The notes under the pieces: model-generated
What the model was told of the DNA's origin: nothing
Seen by the model: the letters and a program-made list of their open reading frames with translations, nothing else
Databases searched by the model: none
Assembly (NCBI GenBank): GCA_003558175.1
Contig: PWMO01000394.1
Coordinates: forward strand, 1-9,704
Direction: 5' to 3'
Length of the DNA stretch: 9,704 bases
DNA from: Spirochaetaceae bacterium
GTDB lineage: Bacteria; Spirochaetota; Spirochaetia; DSM-27196; PWMO01
Shown: positions 1-6,445 of the stretch, piece after piece
How positions within the stretch are numbered: position 1 is the first letter of the stretch
Layout: every line of letters begins with the position of its first letter
Position numbers and translations under genes: made by a program

Positions 1-641
1 CGCTTCAGCCGGCGAATGACGTTTGTCACGTGAGAACCGAAGATGCCGCGATAGCTGTGCAGCTCGTCAATCACCACGAAGCGCAGATGTTTCAGAAACT
101 TGATCCACTTCGGGTGGTTGGGAAGGATGCCGCTATGGAGCATGTCCGGGTTACTGATGATAATCTGTCCGGTCTCGCGCGCGGAGGCACGCAGGCTTTC
201 CGGAGTGTCGCCGTCATAGGTGGCAACCTTTATTCCCAGATCCGAAGCAATGACAACGTCGCCAAGTTCCGCCTGCTGATCCTGCGACAGCGCCTTAGTA
301 GGAAACAGATAGAGCGCCCGGCTCTCCGGCCGCTCAATAATCGTTTGCAGTACCGGCAGGTTGTAACAGAGGGTCTTGCCGGAGGCGGTGGGCGTAACCA
401 CCACGCAGTTCTTTTTACCGCGGGCCTCTTCATAGGCCAGTGCCTGGTGCGTGTACAGCCGGTTGATTCCGCGTGCCTCAAGAGCCTTCAGCAAGCGGGA
501 ATCGAGATCGTGCGGCAGCGGCGCGTACTGTCCCTCGCGCGGCGCGATTCGCTCCCAGCGAGTAACGCAGGCCATGAAGTCGCGTTCGTTCTGCAGGCGG
601 TCGATGAACTGTTCCAGTCGAGCCATAGAAAAACCAGCCAT
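1..641 (-). CDS. DEAD/DEAH-box helicase, YprA/MrfA-like, N-terminal part (runs off the window)
   Basis: Superfamily 2 helicase, 213 N-terminal residues visible; the rest lies beyond base 1. Motifs in order: YTHQ at residues 63-66, Walker A TPTASGKT at 83-90, motif Ia LFPTKAL at 112-118, YDGDTP at 142-147, ISNPDML at 162-168, and the Walker B variant DELH at 192-195 followed by SYRGIFGSHV. The DELHxYRGxFGSHVxNVxRRL block is typical of the YprA/MrfA/Hrq1 group, whose Bacillus member acts in DNA damage repair; the expected C-terminal DUF1998 region cannot be seen here. ATG at 641 is the first possible start because an in-frame TAA lies five codons upstream with no start codon between. A second ATG, residue 6 at 626, is possible. 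No Shine-Dalgarno sequence precedes either. Divergent from glgC. The family call is strong; the role in repair is inferred from the family. Confidence 0.9.
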   Translation of the reverse strand, partial: MAGFSMARLEQFIDRLQNERDFMACVTRWERIAPREGQYAPLPHDLDSRLLKALEARGINRLYTHQALAYEEARGKKNCVVVTPTASGKTLCYNLPVLQTIIERPESRALYLFPTKALSQDQQAELGDVVIASDLGIKVATYDGDTPESLRASARETGQIIISNPDMLHSGILPNHPKWIKFLKHLRFVVIDELHSYRGIFGSHVTNVIRRLK

Positions 642-647
642 GAGCGG

Positions 648-662
648 CGACTCATATTACCA
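648..662 (-). promoter_or_regulatory. Candidate extended -10 promoter of the helicase gene
   Basis: Reading the minus strand, TGG TAATAT forms an extended -10 element with the hexamer at 659-654. No good -35 box is visible at 16 to 18 bp spacing, which fits extended -10 promoters. Transcription would start near 647, only about 6 nt before the ATG at 641. Confidence 0.45.
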
Positions 663-701
663 GAAATCGACTGCTTTCGGTAGACTCGTCCGACTCTTTT
701 G

Positions 702-737
702 TTGACGGCGCTCCGGGCAGGCCGTAGAATACAGAGA
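702..737 (+). promoter_or_regulatory. Near-consensus sigma-70 type promoter of glgC, predicted leaderless
   Basis: The -35 box is TTGACG at 702-707 and the -10 box is TAGAAT at 725-730, with exactly 17 bp between. Six bases (ACAGAG) then separate the -10 box from the glgC ATG at 737, so the expected transcription start falls on or beside the A of the ATG. The boxes are seen directly; the leaderless transcript is inferred. Confidence 0.75.
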
Positions 738-2017
738 TGAAGAACGTCTTGTCGATCATCATGGGTGGCGGTAAGGGTACTCGGCTGTACCCCTTGACCA
801 AGGAACGGGCCAAGCCTGCGGTTCCATTCGGCGGCAAGTACCGCCTCGTAGACATCCCCATCTCCAACTGCATCAACGCCGGTTTTCGCAAGATCTACGT
901 GCTGACGCAGTTCAACTCCGCCTCACTGCATCTGCACATCGCGGAGACCTACATCTTCGACAGCTTCTCGCAGGGTTTTGTCGAAATCCTCGCCGCGGAA
1001 CAGACGTTCGACCACTCCGGATGGTACGAGGGCACCGCCGACGCCGTGCGCAAGAACCTGATGCACTTCCGTCCGCAGGAGCCGAGCAACTACATGATCC
1101 TGTCGGGCGACCAGCTTTATCGGATGGATCTGCTCGACTTCTATCAGCGTCACGTCGACTCAGGGGCGGACGTCACCATCGCGGCCACTCCGGTTACCCG
1201 TGAGCAGGCGGTTGCGTTCGGTATTCTGCAGGTCGATGATGACGGCGCAGTTACCTCCTTTGTCGAAAAACCGCCGATTGACCAGGACGTATCGGAACTC
1301 AGAATCCCGGAGCACCTGCACCCGGACCGGGAGCAGCTGCGGCGCGGCAAGGAGTACCTCGCCTCGATGGGCATTTACTGCTTCACCGCGTCGGCCATGG
1401 AAAACGCGCTGGATAACTCCCTGACCGACTTCGGGCACGAGATCATCCCAGGGCTGATCGGCGACGCCCACGTGCAGTCCTACGTCTTTACCGGATTCTG
1501 GGAAGACATCGGAACGATAAAGTCCTTCTACGACACCAACCTCAATCTGGCGACCATAAATCCAGATTTCAACTTCTACGAAGAGACTTCACCCATCTTC
1601 ACCCACCGCCGGGACCTCCCGGCATCCAAGTTCAACGCCTGCTCGCTCTCGGGGACGCTGGCTGCAGACGGTTGCATTATCACCGACTCGGTGGTCAACA
1701 ACTCAATCATCGGGATACGGACCATCGTCGAGCCCAATAGCCGGCTGGACGGAGTGATCTGCATGGGCGCGGACTACTACGAGACGCCGGAGCGGCACGA
1801 GCAGAACCGGGCGCGCGGCATTCCCGATCTGGGCATCGGGCGCAACTGCTTGATCAACCGGGCAATTATCGACAAGAACGCCCGCATCGGCGACAGCTGC
1901 CGTATCGGACTTGACCACCCCAACCCGCCGGACGGTGACTTTCCGACCCACTATGTGCGCGACGGAATTATCATCATCCCGAAGAACGGAATCATTCCGT
2001 TGGGGACGGTTATCTGA
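737..2017 (+). CDS. glgC: Glucose-1-phosphate adenylyltransferase (ADP-glucose pyrophosphorylase)
   Basis: Makes ADP-glucose from glucose-1-phosphate and ATP, the committed and usually allosterically controlled step of bacterial glycogen synthesis, in the cytoplasm. The 426 residues match the family's usual length. The N-terminal nucleotidyltransferase domain carries the pyrophosphate loop GGGKGTRLYPLT (10-21), KPAVPFGGKYRLVD (26-39), WYEGTADAVR (96-105) and SGDQLYRMD (123-131, where many relatives have GDHLYRMD). FVEKP, SMGIY and FWEDIGT motifs follow. The C-terminal part has the isoleucine-rich hexapeptide pattern of a left-handed beta-helix and the family's usual GTVI-type ending. The ATG at 737 is fixed: an in-frame TAG lies at 725-727 with no start codon between. 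There is no usable Shine-Dalgarno sequence. No other glycogen gene is in the window; the gene stands alone, divergent from the helicase and convergent with mutT. Confidence 0.96.
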   Translation: MKNVLSIIMGGGKGTRLYPLTKERAKPAVPFGGKYRLVDIPISNCINAGFRKIYVLTQFNSASLHLHIAETYIFDSFSQGFVEILAAEQTFDHSGWYEGTADAVRKNLMHFRPQEPSNYMILSGDQLYRMDLLDFYQRHVDSGADVTIAATPVTREQAVAFGILQVDDDGAVTSFVEKPPIDQDVSELRIPEHLHPDREQLRRGKEYLASMGIYCFTASAMENALDNSLTDFGHEIIPGLIGDAHVQSYVFTGFWEDIGTIKSFYDTNLNLATINPDFNFYEETSPIFTHRRDLPASKFNACSLSGTLAADGCIITDSVVNNSIIGIRTIVEPNSRLDGVICMGADYYETPERHEQNRARGIPDLGIGRNCLINRAIIDKNARIGDSCRIGLDHPNPPDGDFPTHYVRDGIIIIPKNGIIPLGTVI

Positions 2018-2057
2018 CGGGACGGTTACGGTTATTGAACGGGACGGTTGTTTGAGG
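2003..2057. repeat. Three direct copies of GGGACGGTT spanning the convergent glgC/mutT ends
   Basis: GGGACGGTTA occurs at 2003-2012 and 2019-2028, and GGGACGGTTG at 2041-2050. The first copy is the glgC C-terminal coding sequence, the second lies in the gap between the genes, and the third encodes the last residues of mutT on the other strand. Copies start 16 and 22 nt apart; the middle unit is longer by an internal 6-nt doubling of ACGGTT. Each copy is followed by a TGA within about 12 nt. No inverted repeat or T-tract typical of an intrinsic terminator was seen in this convergent junction. Confidence 0.85.
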
Positions 2058-2451
2058 AGAATCGCGCCAGCAGAGAATCGAGCAGCGCCCGGTCTGAATC
2101 GGGGAGATCGTAACTGCCGACCTCCGGCCACCGTACCCAACGGGTCTGCGTGTGCTCTGGAAGGGCAAACTGTGTAGAATCGAGCTCCACCGCATACGCC
2201 TGCAGCCGGTAGCGCTCGCCGGCGTTCTCAAAGGACGCTGCGGCCAACTGCTCGCCGATCGAGCAGGAAACGCCCAGCTCTTCGGCGATTTCTCGTGACA
2301 GCGCCGCGGGTGGATCTTCCGCCGGGTCTACTTTGCCGCCGGGAAACTCCCACCGATTGCCGATTGCGCCGCCGGGCTTGCGCTGTGCGAGCAGCACCGA
2401 ATCCCCACGCATAATGATGGCGGCAACCGACTGATTCAGCTCCTGGTTCAC
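2032..2451 (-). CDS. mutT: Nudix hydrolase, MutT-like (8-oxo-dGTP diphosphatase type)
   Basis: Likely hydrolyses oxidised nucleoside triphosphates such as 8-oxo-dGTP, keeping them out of DNA. The 139-residue protein is the usual MutT size. A complete Nudix box GX5EX7REUXEEXGU runs from the second glycine of FPGGKV through REIAEELGV, preceded by VLLAQRKPGG and NRWEFPGGK as in MutT proteins. The start is GTG at 2451, nine bases after the stop of the upstream membrane protein gene; an AAGG overlapping that stop may serve as ribosome binding site. An internal ATG (residue 14, 2412) would remove the first beta strand and is unlikely. The last residues (NNRPVQ) are encoded by copies of the GGGACGGTT repeat and are probably not conserved. 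Substrate specificity among MutT relatives cannot be read from sequence alone. Confidence 0.9.
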   Translation of the reverse strand: MNQELNQSVAAIIMRGDSVLLAQRKPGGAIGNRWEFPGGKVDPAEDPPAALSREIAEELGVSCSIGEQLAAASFENAGERYRLQAYAVELDSTQFALPEHTQTRWVRWPEVGSYDLPDSDRALLDSLLARFSSNNRPVQ

Positions 2452-2460
2452 GTCCCGGCC

Positions 2461-2874
2461 TTACAGAAACAACACCGAGGGAAAGAGGAAGTGCAGGAAC
2501 CCGATAAGAATACCGGCCGTGCCGAACATGCTGCGGTTGCTGACGAAGATCTTGTCAATGGAATCGAGAGGCGGAGATGAAACATAGGATTGCGAGCGGT
2601 AATAGAGCACCAGCAGAATCATTCCCTGTATGACCCCGGAAAGCGCCGGAATCAGATCCCCAACCACCGGCACGTCTCCGTTGGTTACCGAGAGAAACTT
2701 GAAGAATCCCACCAGGAATGTTGCGATCCCCAACCCCAGCCTGAAGCCTTCAGACTCAAGCAACTGGCGATTGAACAGGTTACTGAGATGAAGCTTCTCG
2801 TCCATGGCGTCGATAGAGAGCGCAACGCCGGCAAGTATGTTGGTAACGACCGAAAGCAGGTAGATCTGAATCAT
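2461..2874 (-). CDS. Uncharacterised four-helix integral membrane protein
   Basis: I do not recognise the family. From the ATG at 2874 it is 137 residues with four predicted membrane segments at about 2-20, 45-63, 70-92 and 116-136. A charged loop at about 22-45 (AMDEKLHLSNLFNRQ) follows helix 1, and a polar loop at about 93-115 (SQSYVSSPPLDSIDKIF) precedes helix 4. The start is set by GGGGAG at 2886-2881, six bases before the ATG; an upstream TTG at 2919 keeps the frame open but coincides with the -35 box, so it is not favoured. mutT follows after nine bases, so the two are probably co-transcribed from the promoter just upstream. No catalytic motif is visible. A small transporter-like or scaffold role is possible but unsupported. 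Confidence 0.8.
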   Translation of the reverse strand: MIQIYLLSVVTNILAGVALSIDAMDEKLHLSNLFNRQLLESEGFRLGLGIATFLVGFFKFLSVTNGDVPVVGDLIPALSGVIQGMILLVLYYRSQSYVSSPPLDSIDKIFVSNRSMFGTAGILIGFLHFLFPSVLFL

Positions 2875-2890
2875 GTGATACTCCCCGCCA

Positions 2891-2919
2891 AGCATACCCC
2901 ATATGCAGTCGGCGGTCAA
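2891..2919 (-). promoter_or_regulatory. Promoter of the four-helix membrane protein and mutT genes
   Basis: On the minus strand, TTGACC at 2919-2914 and TATGCT at 2896-2891 are separated by exactly 17 bp. Transcription would begin near 2884, only about 10 nt before the ATG at 2874 and within the GGGGAG ribosome binding site. This splits the minus-strand genes here into two transcription units. Confidence 0.7.
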
Positions 2920-2920
2920 C

Positions 2921-2945
2921 GTGATCCAGAACCGACATGTGATCC
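2921..2945 (-). repeat. Direct heptamer repeat just upstream of a -35 box (possible operator)
   Basis: GGATCAC occurs twice on the minus strand, at 2945-2939 and 2927-2921, 18 bp apart. The proximal copy ends one base before the TTGACC -35 box. The position fits a site for a tandem-binding activator, but no regulator is evident and chance cannot be excluded. Confidence 0.35.
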
Positions 2946-2956
2946 GGCGACCGACC

Positions 2957-2992
2957 GCGGAGTCTCAGACGGGGTTCCAGGCGGAGTCTCAG
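2957..2992 (-). repeat. 12-bp direct repeat containing a stop codon
   Basis: CTGAGACTCCGC is present at 2992-2981 and again at 2968-2957 on the minus strand, a 24-nt period. The first copy contains the TGA stop (2991-2989) of the single-pass membrane protein gene. Because 24 is a multiple of three, the second TGA is in the same frame and acts as a back-up stop. Confidence 0.8.
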
Positions 2993-3495
2993 CGGGTACG
3001 GCGGTGGAGATGCAGCGTCCTGTCTCCAACGGCGATACGGGCACGAGCCACTCGGGTAGAGGCCGGTGCGGAGATCTCGATGAGGCGCTGTGCGCCGACA
3101 ACGTCGGGCAGCACGTCCAGCACCGGTTCGGGGTTGAACCGGTCGCCGTCGGAAAACCGCACTTCAACGATCTCGGCGCGCGGGATTCCGTTGGGCGTTT
3201 CGCGGCGCGTGAAGCGCAGCTGCCAGGTGTCGCTGACGTCACCCGGGTGCACGTTCAGGCTGACTTCAACGCCGGCAATCTCGCCGCGAAACGAGTCGGC
3301 CCGAATAAACGTCGTAATGACGGCGTATATCAGGAGAATCAACGCGACGTCGATCAGGATTATCGCCAGCGAACGGTTGCGGCTGCGGCGGCGCGGCCTG
3401 GAGCACTCGTCCGGATCCGCATCCTCCGCCCACGGTTGCGGTGGGCGACGAGAATAATAGACCATCCGTCCGTCATCGTCATATTCAGTGGACAA
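2989..3495 (-). CDS. Uncharacterised single-pass membrane protein with an extracytoplasmic domain
   Basis: I do not recognise the family. The 168 residues comprise an acidic then arginine-rich N-terminal tail (RPRRRSRNR at about 33-41), one hydrophobic segment at about 42-65, and a beta-rich C-terminal domain of about 100 residues. By the positive-inside rule the C-terminal domain lies outside the cytoplasmic membrane. The chosen start is TTG at 3495, overlapping the nnrD stop by 11 nt, with GGCGGAG at 3512-3506 ten bases upstream. ATG at 3465 (residue 11) is a reasonable alternative with a poorer ribosome binding site. The overlap suggests translation coupled to nnrD. The stop lies within a direct repeat. 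Long open frames occur on the opposite strand, but the membrane segment and gene packing support this one. Confidence 0.72.
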   Translation of the reverse strand: MSTEYDDDGRMVYYSRRPPQPWAEDADPDECSRPRRRSRNRSLAIILIDVALILLIYAVITTFIRADSFRGEIAGVEVSLNVHPGDVSDTWQLRFTRRETPNGIPRAEIVEVRFSDGDRFNPEPVLDVLPDVVGAQRLIEISAPASTRVARARIAVGDRTLHLHRRTR

Positions 3496-5095
3496 ATCGG
3501 GTAAACTCCGCCGTCAGCGCCGACAAGCGCTCCGGCATGTCCTCGGCCAGGAAAAGACCGCGCTCGGCAAACAGGCGTTTCCCGGCCACCTGATGCAGCA
3601 CCGTTCCCGCCTCGGCAGCGAAAGCAGGATTCAGCCCTCGCGCCAGCAGGGCCGTAATGATACCCGCCAGAACGTCTCCGGAACCGCCGGTGCCCAACGC
3701 CGGGTTCATCCCGTCTACAATGGTCATGCGGCCTTCAGGTACTGCGATGTAGTTGACGTGTCCCTTGAGCACGATCACGGCGTCCAGGCGTGCCGACCAG
3801 TTCTGCAGCAACGGCACCGGATTCTCCGGCAGCGCACTCCGTTGCAGACCACACAGCGAGGCAAGCTCACCCGGATGTGGCGTCAGCACCCAGCGCCCCT
3901 GGAGGGTGCGCAAACGCCCGGAATCGAGCAGCCGGCGCAGCACTTCGATCCCGTCGGCGTCGATCACTCCGGGCAGCGGCTGAGCCAGCAACGCTGCAAG
4001 CTGCGGTTCGCGTTCGGCGCCGCTGCCCCAGCCCGGACCGACCGCTACCGCATCCGCCCCGGCGGCTGGTCCGCTCGGAGGGTCGCACGGAACCGCCATG
4101 ACCGATTCAAGCCGCGGTGCAATGACCGGATAGACCGAGCGGTCGCAGTAGAGGCGCACCATACCGACACCGCAACGCGCCGCGGCGCGACTGCAGAGTA
4201 CCGCGGCGCCGCTGGTCCCGTGTGCACCGGCAAAGACCGCCACAACGCCGCGGCGATTCTTGAACGCCGCGCGTGACATCGGGGGCAGTAGCCGTTCCAG
4301 GGCGTCCTCGTCGGCCAGAAGCCACTCCCGTGAGGCCGCGTTGATCAACGCCGGCGGGAACCCGATCGGCAACACCACAATCTCGCCCGAGAGAACACGA
4401 GAGTGCCGGTAGTAGAGATGCCGTTTCGGCAGGCCGATGGTAATGGTCAGATCTGCGCGCACCGCCGGGAAATCCGGCTCAAACTCATCACCAACGCCGC
4501 TCGGACAGTCAACCGCCGCCACACGCCCGGCGGCCTGATTGATCGCCGCAACCAGTTCCGCCGCAGCACCGGAAAGCCGACCGCTGACACCGGTCCCGGC
4601 AACGCCGTCAACAATCCAGTCCGCCGACTCGATTGCCTCCACGGCCCGTTCACGTTCGCCCTGCCAGTCCAGGACGCTCACCCCCAGCGCCTCGCAGGCA
4701 CGCCGGTGACCGGCGCCGGGCTCCCGCTCGCTGCGCTCGGTGACCAGCACGGTTGGCAAATGGAAGCCCTCTATGGCGCAGTGCCGCGCCATCACGAGCG
4801 CGTCGCCGCCGTTGTTACCTTTTCCGGCAACGAACAAGAGCCGTTGTGCGGTAGCTCGCGGCCGGCGGAGGTGTCTGCAGTCCCGGTCGAGGTGCCGGCG
4901 GTTGGGGGGTGGAGCGTCCCGGTCGTCCCGAGTGCTTGCGGCCTCGGCGGCAAGCCGTCCGTCCAGAAGCCGCCAGGCGCGATATCCGGCGTTCTCCATC
5001 AGCACCAGGCCGGGGATGGAGTACTCTTGCTGCGCGCGCCGGTCGATTTCAGTCATCTGTTGGGCGGTGACGAGAGGGATCGACCCGCAACTCAT
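3485..5095 (-). CDS. nnr: Bifunctional NAD(P)H-hydrate epimerase / ADP-dependent NAD(P)H-hydrate dehydratase
   Basis: Repairs hydrated NADH and NADPH: the N-terminal epimerase (YjeF_N) interconverts the R and S hydrates and the C-terminal kinase-fold domain (YjeF_C) dehydrates the S form using ADP. The 536 residues fit the fused enzyme. Epimerase signs are ENAG near 34-37, GKGNNGGDALV at 91-101, DGVAGTGVSG and AVDCPSGV. Dehydratase signs are NRRGVVAVFAG, LTPHPGE and GTGGSGDVLAG at 468-478, including the likely catalytic Asp 474. About 54 residues separate ENAG from GKGNNGGD, some 30 more than I recall for relatives; the extra part (about 48-83) is rich in Arg, Asp and Pro. The start is ATG at 5095, which overlaps the lipoprotein stop as ATGA, with GGGAG upstream. 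A longer frame from 5131 would run 40 nt into the lipoprotein gene and is not favoured. Confidence 0.94.
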   Translation of the reverse strand: MSCGSIPLVTAQQMTEIDRRAQQEYSIPGLVLMENAGYRAWRLLDGRLAAEAASTRDDRDAPPPNRRHLDRDCRHLRRPRATAQRLLFVAGKGNNGGDALVMARHCAIEGFHLPTVLVTERSEREPGAGHRRACEALGVSVLDWQGERERAVEAIESADWIVDGVAGTGVSGRLSGAAAELVAAINQAAGRVAAVDCPSGVGDEFEPDFPAVRADLTITIGLPKRHLYYRHSRVLSGEIVVLPIGFPPALINAASREWLLADEDALERLLPPMSRAAFKNRRGVVAVFAGAHGTSGAAVLCSRAAARCGVGMVRLYCDRSVYPVIAPRLESVMAVPCDPPSGPAAGADAVAVGPGWGSGAEREPQLAALLAQPLPGVIDADGIEVLRRLLDSGRLRTLQGRWVLTPHPGELASLCGLQRSALPENPVPLLQNWSARLDAVIVLKGHVNYIAVPEGRMTIVDGMNPALGTGGSGDVLAGIITALLARGLNPAFAAEAGTVLHQVAGKRLFAERGLFLAEDMPERLSALTAEFTRFVH

Positions 5096-6336
5096 CGGCC
5101 CAGATCTCCCACCAGGCGGTCGCTGCGCCACCAGACGATGCGGGCGTGATCTTCAAACCCCAGCAGAGCGCTGAGGATACCGGCAGCGCTCACGTGATAG
5201 GTCTTGTAGAGGATCTCGCTGTCTTCGACATGCAGGTTGCGCCGCCGCACCACGCGCCCATCGGTACGCATGATGAGCAGCTGCGTCTGGTCGTTGTCTT
5301 CACGCGAGAGAAGAAACAGATGCTCCCGCGGAGCCACGCCTACCAGCTGGTACATGTACTCAACGTCCTGCCGGTCAAACACGCTGCGGCCGCTTACCGT
5401 CTGGATATTGCTGGGCAGGTTCACGTAGCCTTCGTACCTGCCCTGTTCCAGATCAAGCCAGTACACGCGCGAGAGCGTCTTCTCTATGCCGAAGCTGGCC
5501 CCGGTATCAGGGTCGAGCGCCTGCTCGTAGTAGTCCAGCTTGAGGTAGAGCCGCGGCAGCTCTTTGTCGGGCAGGATGGTTTCCAGCGCCGGAATGACCG
5601 TCCGGTCGTCCGGAATCGGCAGGCGGCTGAGCGGAATCTCCACGTTGTAGCGCAGATCTCCCGCCGATGTGAACCAGTAGACCAGCCAGCTCTCCATGGT
5701 ACGACTGATCACCACCAGTTCATCGCGCGATGTCACCTCAAGGCGCTCGATATAGGGAAACGGCGTACCACCTACCCCCTCCTGTCCGAGATAGTCGATG
5801 AGTTGCCCGCGAGAGTCAAAGCGCAACACCACCCGGTTGAGGTTCACGCCCAGGTCCGAGTCAAAGACGGCCCGCTCCTCTCCCAGCATATCCTCTACCA
5901 TGACCGTCTTGTTCGAGGTGACGGCAAGTTCTCCCACCTGCGAAAAATGGTAGGCGTGGGCGCGACGGTTGGTCATTCGCCCCTCGACTACCGAAGCCTG
6001 CAGCAGCACCGGCCGGGGATTCTCATCCGGATCATAGTGCAGCGACAGCAGGTCGCCATACGAGCTGAACTCCATCACCTTGTTGGCGCTGCCGTTGCTG
6101 ATGAAGAACAACCCGTCGCGCATCACGATGCGGGTCTTCTGGTTCAGCGGCGCACCCTCGGTCTGGAAGAGATCTATCTGGTCTTCGGCTCGCCCGATTG
6201 CCAGGTGAAACAGCTCCTCACGATCCAGAGCACTGATCCGCGCACGCGAACAGCCGGCCAACAACATCGGAAGCAGTAGCATCGCGCACAGCACGCCCAC
6301 CAACAGCAGATATCGTGATACAAAGCGAGCTCTCAT
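5092..6336 (-). CDS. Uncharacterised lipoprotein, possibly beta-propeller-like
   Basis: A 414-residue exported lipoprotein of unknown role. The N-terminus has Arg residues, a hydrophobic stretch (about 9-27) and a lipobox LLAGC with the lipidated cysteine at 29, followed by Ser-Arg. The mature part is rich in beta strands with recurring patterns such as [46 protein letters not shown] and [26 protein letters not shown], reminiscent of the strand-turn units of NHL/propeller proteins; this fold call is tentative. It may match a spirochaete family named after Leptospira LIC_12708, which is from memory and unverified. ATG at 6336 has GGGGGA (6354-6349) twelve bases upstream, longer than ideal. Its stop overlaps the nnr start by four bases, suggesting coupled translation. 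It is divergent from secA, but nothing ties its job to export. Confidence 0.85.
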   Translation of the reverse strand: MRARFVSRYLLLVGVLCAMLLLPMLLAGCSRARISALDREELFHLAIGRAEDQIDLFQTEGAPLNQKTRIVMRDGLFFISNGSANKVMEFSSYGDLLSLHYDPDENPRPVLLQASVVEGRMTNRRAHAYHFSQVGELAVTSNKTVMVEDMLGEERAVFDSDLGVNLNRVVLRFDSRGQLIDYLGQEGVGGTPFPYIERLEVTSRDELVVISRTMESWLVYWFTSAGDLRYNVEIPLSRLPIPDDRTVIPALETILPDKELPRLYLKLDYYEQALDPDTGASFGIEKTLSRVYWLDLEQGRYEGYVNLPSNIQTVSGRSVFDRQDVEYMYQLVGVAPREHLFLLSREDNDQTQLLIMRTDGRVVRRRNLHVEDSEILYKTYHVSAAGILSALLGFEDHARIVWWRSDRLVGDLGR

Positions 6337-6376
6337 GGTGTTTCGGATTCCCCCATCCTTGCGTCCGTTCTATTTG

Positions 6377-6406
6377 ATACTACCTGCGCGCCTGCCGCCG
6401 TGTCAA
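6377..6406 (-). promoter_or_regulatory. Promoter of the lipoprotein-nnr cluster
   Basis: On the minus strand, a perfect consensus -35 box TTGACA lies at 6406-6401 and TAGTAT at 6382-6377, with an 18 bp spacer. The predicted transcript starts near 6370, giving a leader of about 34 nt before the ATG at 6336. Confidence 0.65.
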
Positions 6407-6414
6407 TCTTGACC
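6401..6414. promoter_or_regulatory. Palindrome formed by two back-to-back -35 boxes
   Basis: TGTCAATCTTGACC holds the lipoprotein -35 box (minus strand, 6406-6401) and the secA -35 box (TTGACC, 6409-6414) separated by two bases. GTCAA-TC-TTGAC is a perfect 5-bp inverted repeat. Two polymerases are unlikely to occupy both promoters at once. Confidence 0.7.
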
Positions 6415-6445
6415 GCCGCTTGCGTCCCAAGCTACATTAGCGTGA
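6409..6445 (+). promoter_or_regulatory. Promoter of secA, predicted leaderless
   Basis: TTGACC at 6409-6414 and TACATT at 6433-6438 with an 18 bp spacer. Six bases follow before the ATG at 6445, so the transcript should start at or next to the start codon. The gap equals that found at glgC. Confidence 0.62.

Noticed and set aside
30..683. Long plus-strand open frame opposite the helicase
   Set aside because: It mirrors a minus-strand frame with full helicase motifs; its own product shows no recognisable domain.
2018..2060. Intrinsic terminator between glgC and mutT
   Set aside because: The repeats here are direct, not inverted, and no T-tract follows.
2590..3504. 304-codon plus-strand frame across the two membrane protein genes
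   Set aside because: It runs through a strong minus-strand promoter and two minus-strand genes with membrane segments; its composition is typical of an antisense shadow in GC-rich DNA.
3488..4276. 262-codon plus-strand frame
   Set aside because: Antisense to the dehydratase domain of nnr, whose motifs are intact.
5096..5131. Upstream start for nnr at 5131
   Set aside because: It would overlap the lipoprotein gene by 40 nt; ATG at 5095 gives a standard ATGA overlap and a normal N-terminus.
5146..6279. 377-codon plus-strand frame
   Set aside because: Antisense to the lipoprotein gene, which has a signal peptide and lipobox; the plus-strand product has no signal or domain.
6400..6444. GTG start 15 codons upstream for secA
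   Set aside because: It would include both promoter boxes in the coding region and add residues that SecA proteins lack.
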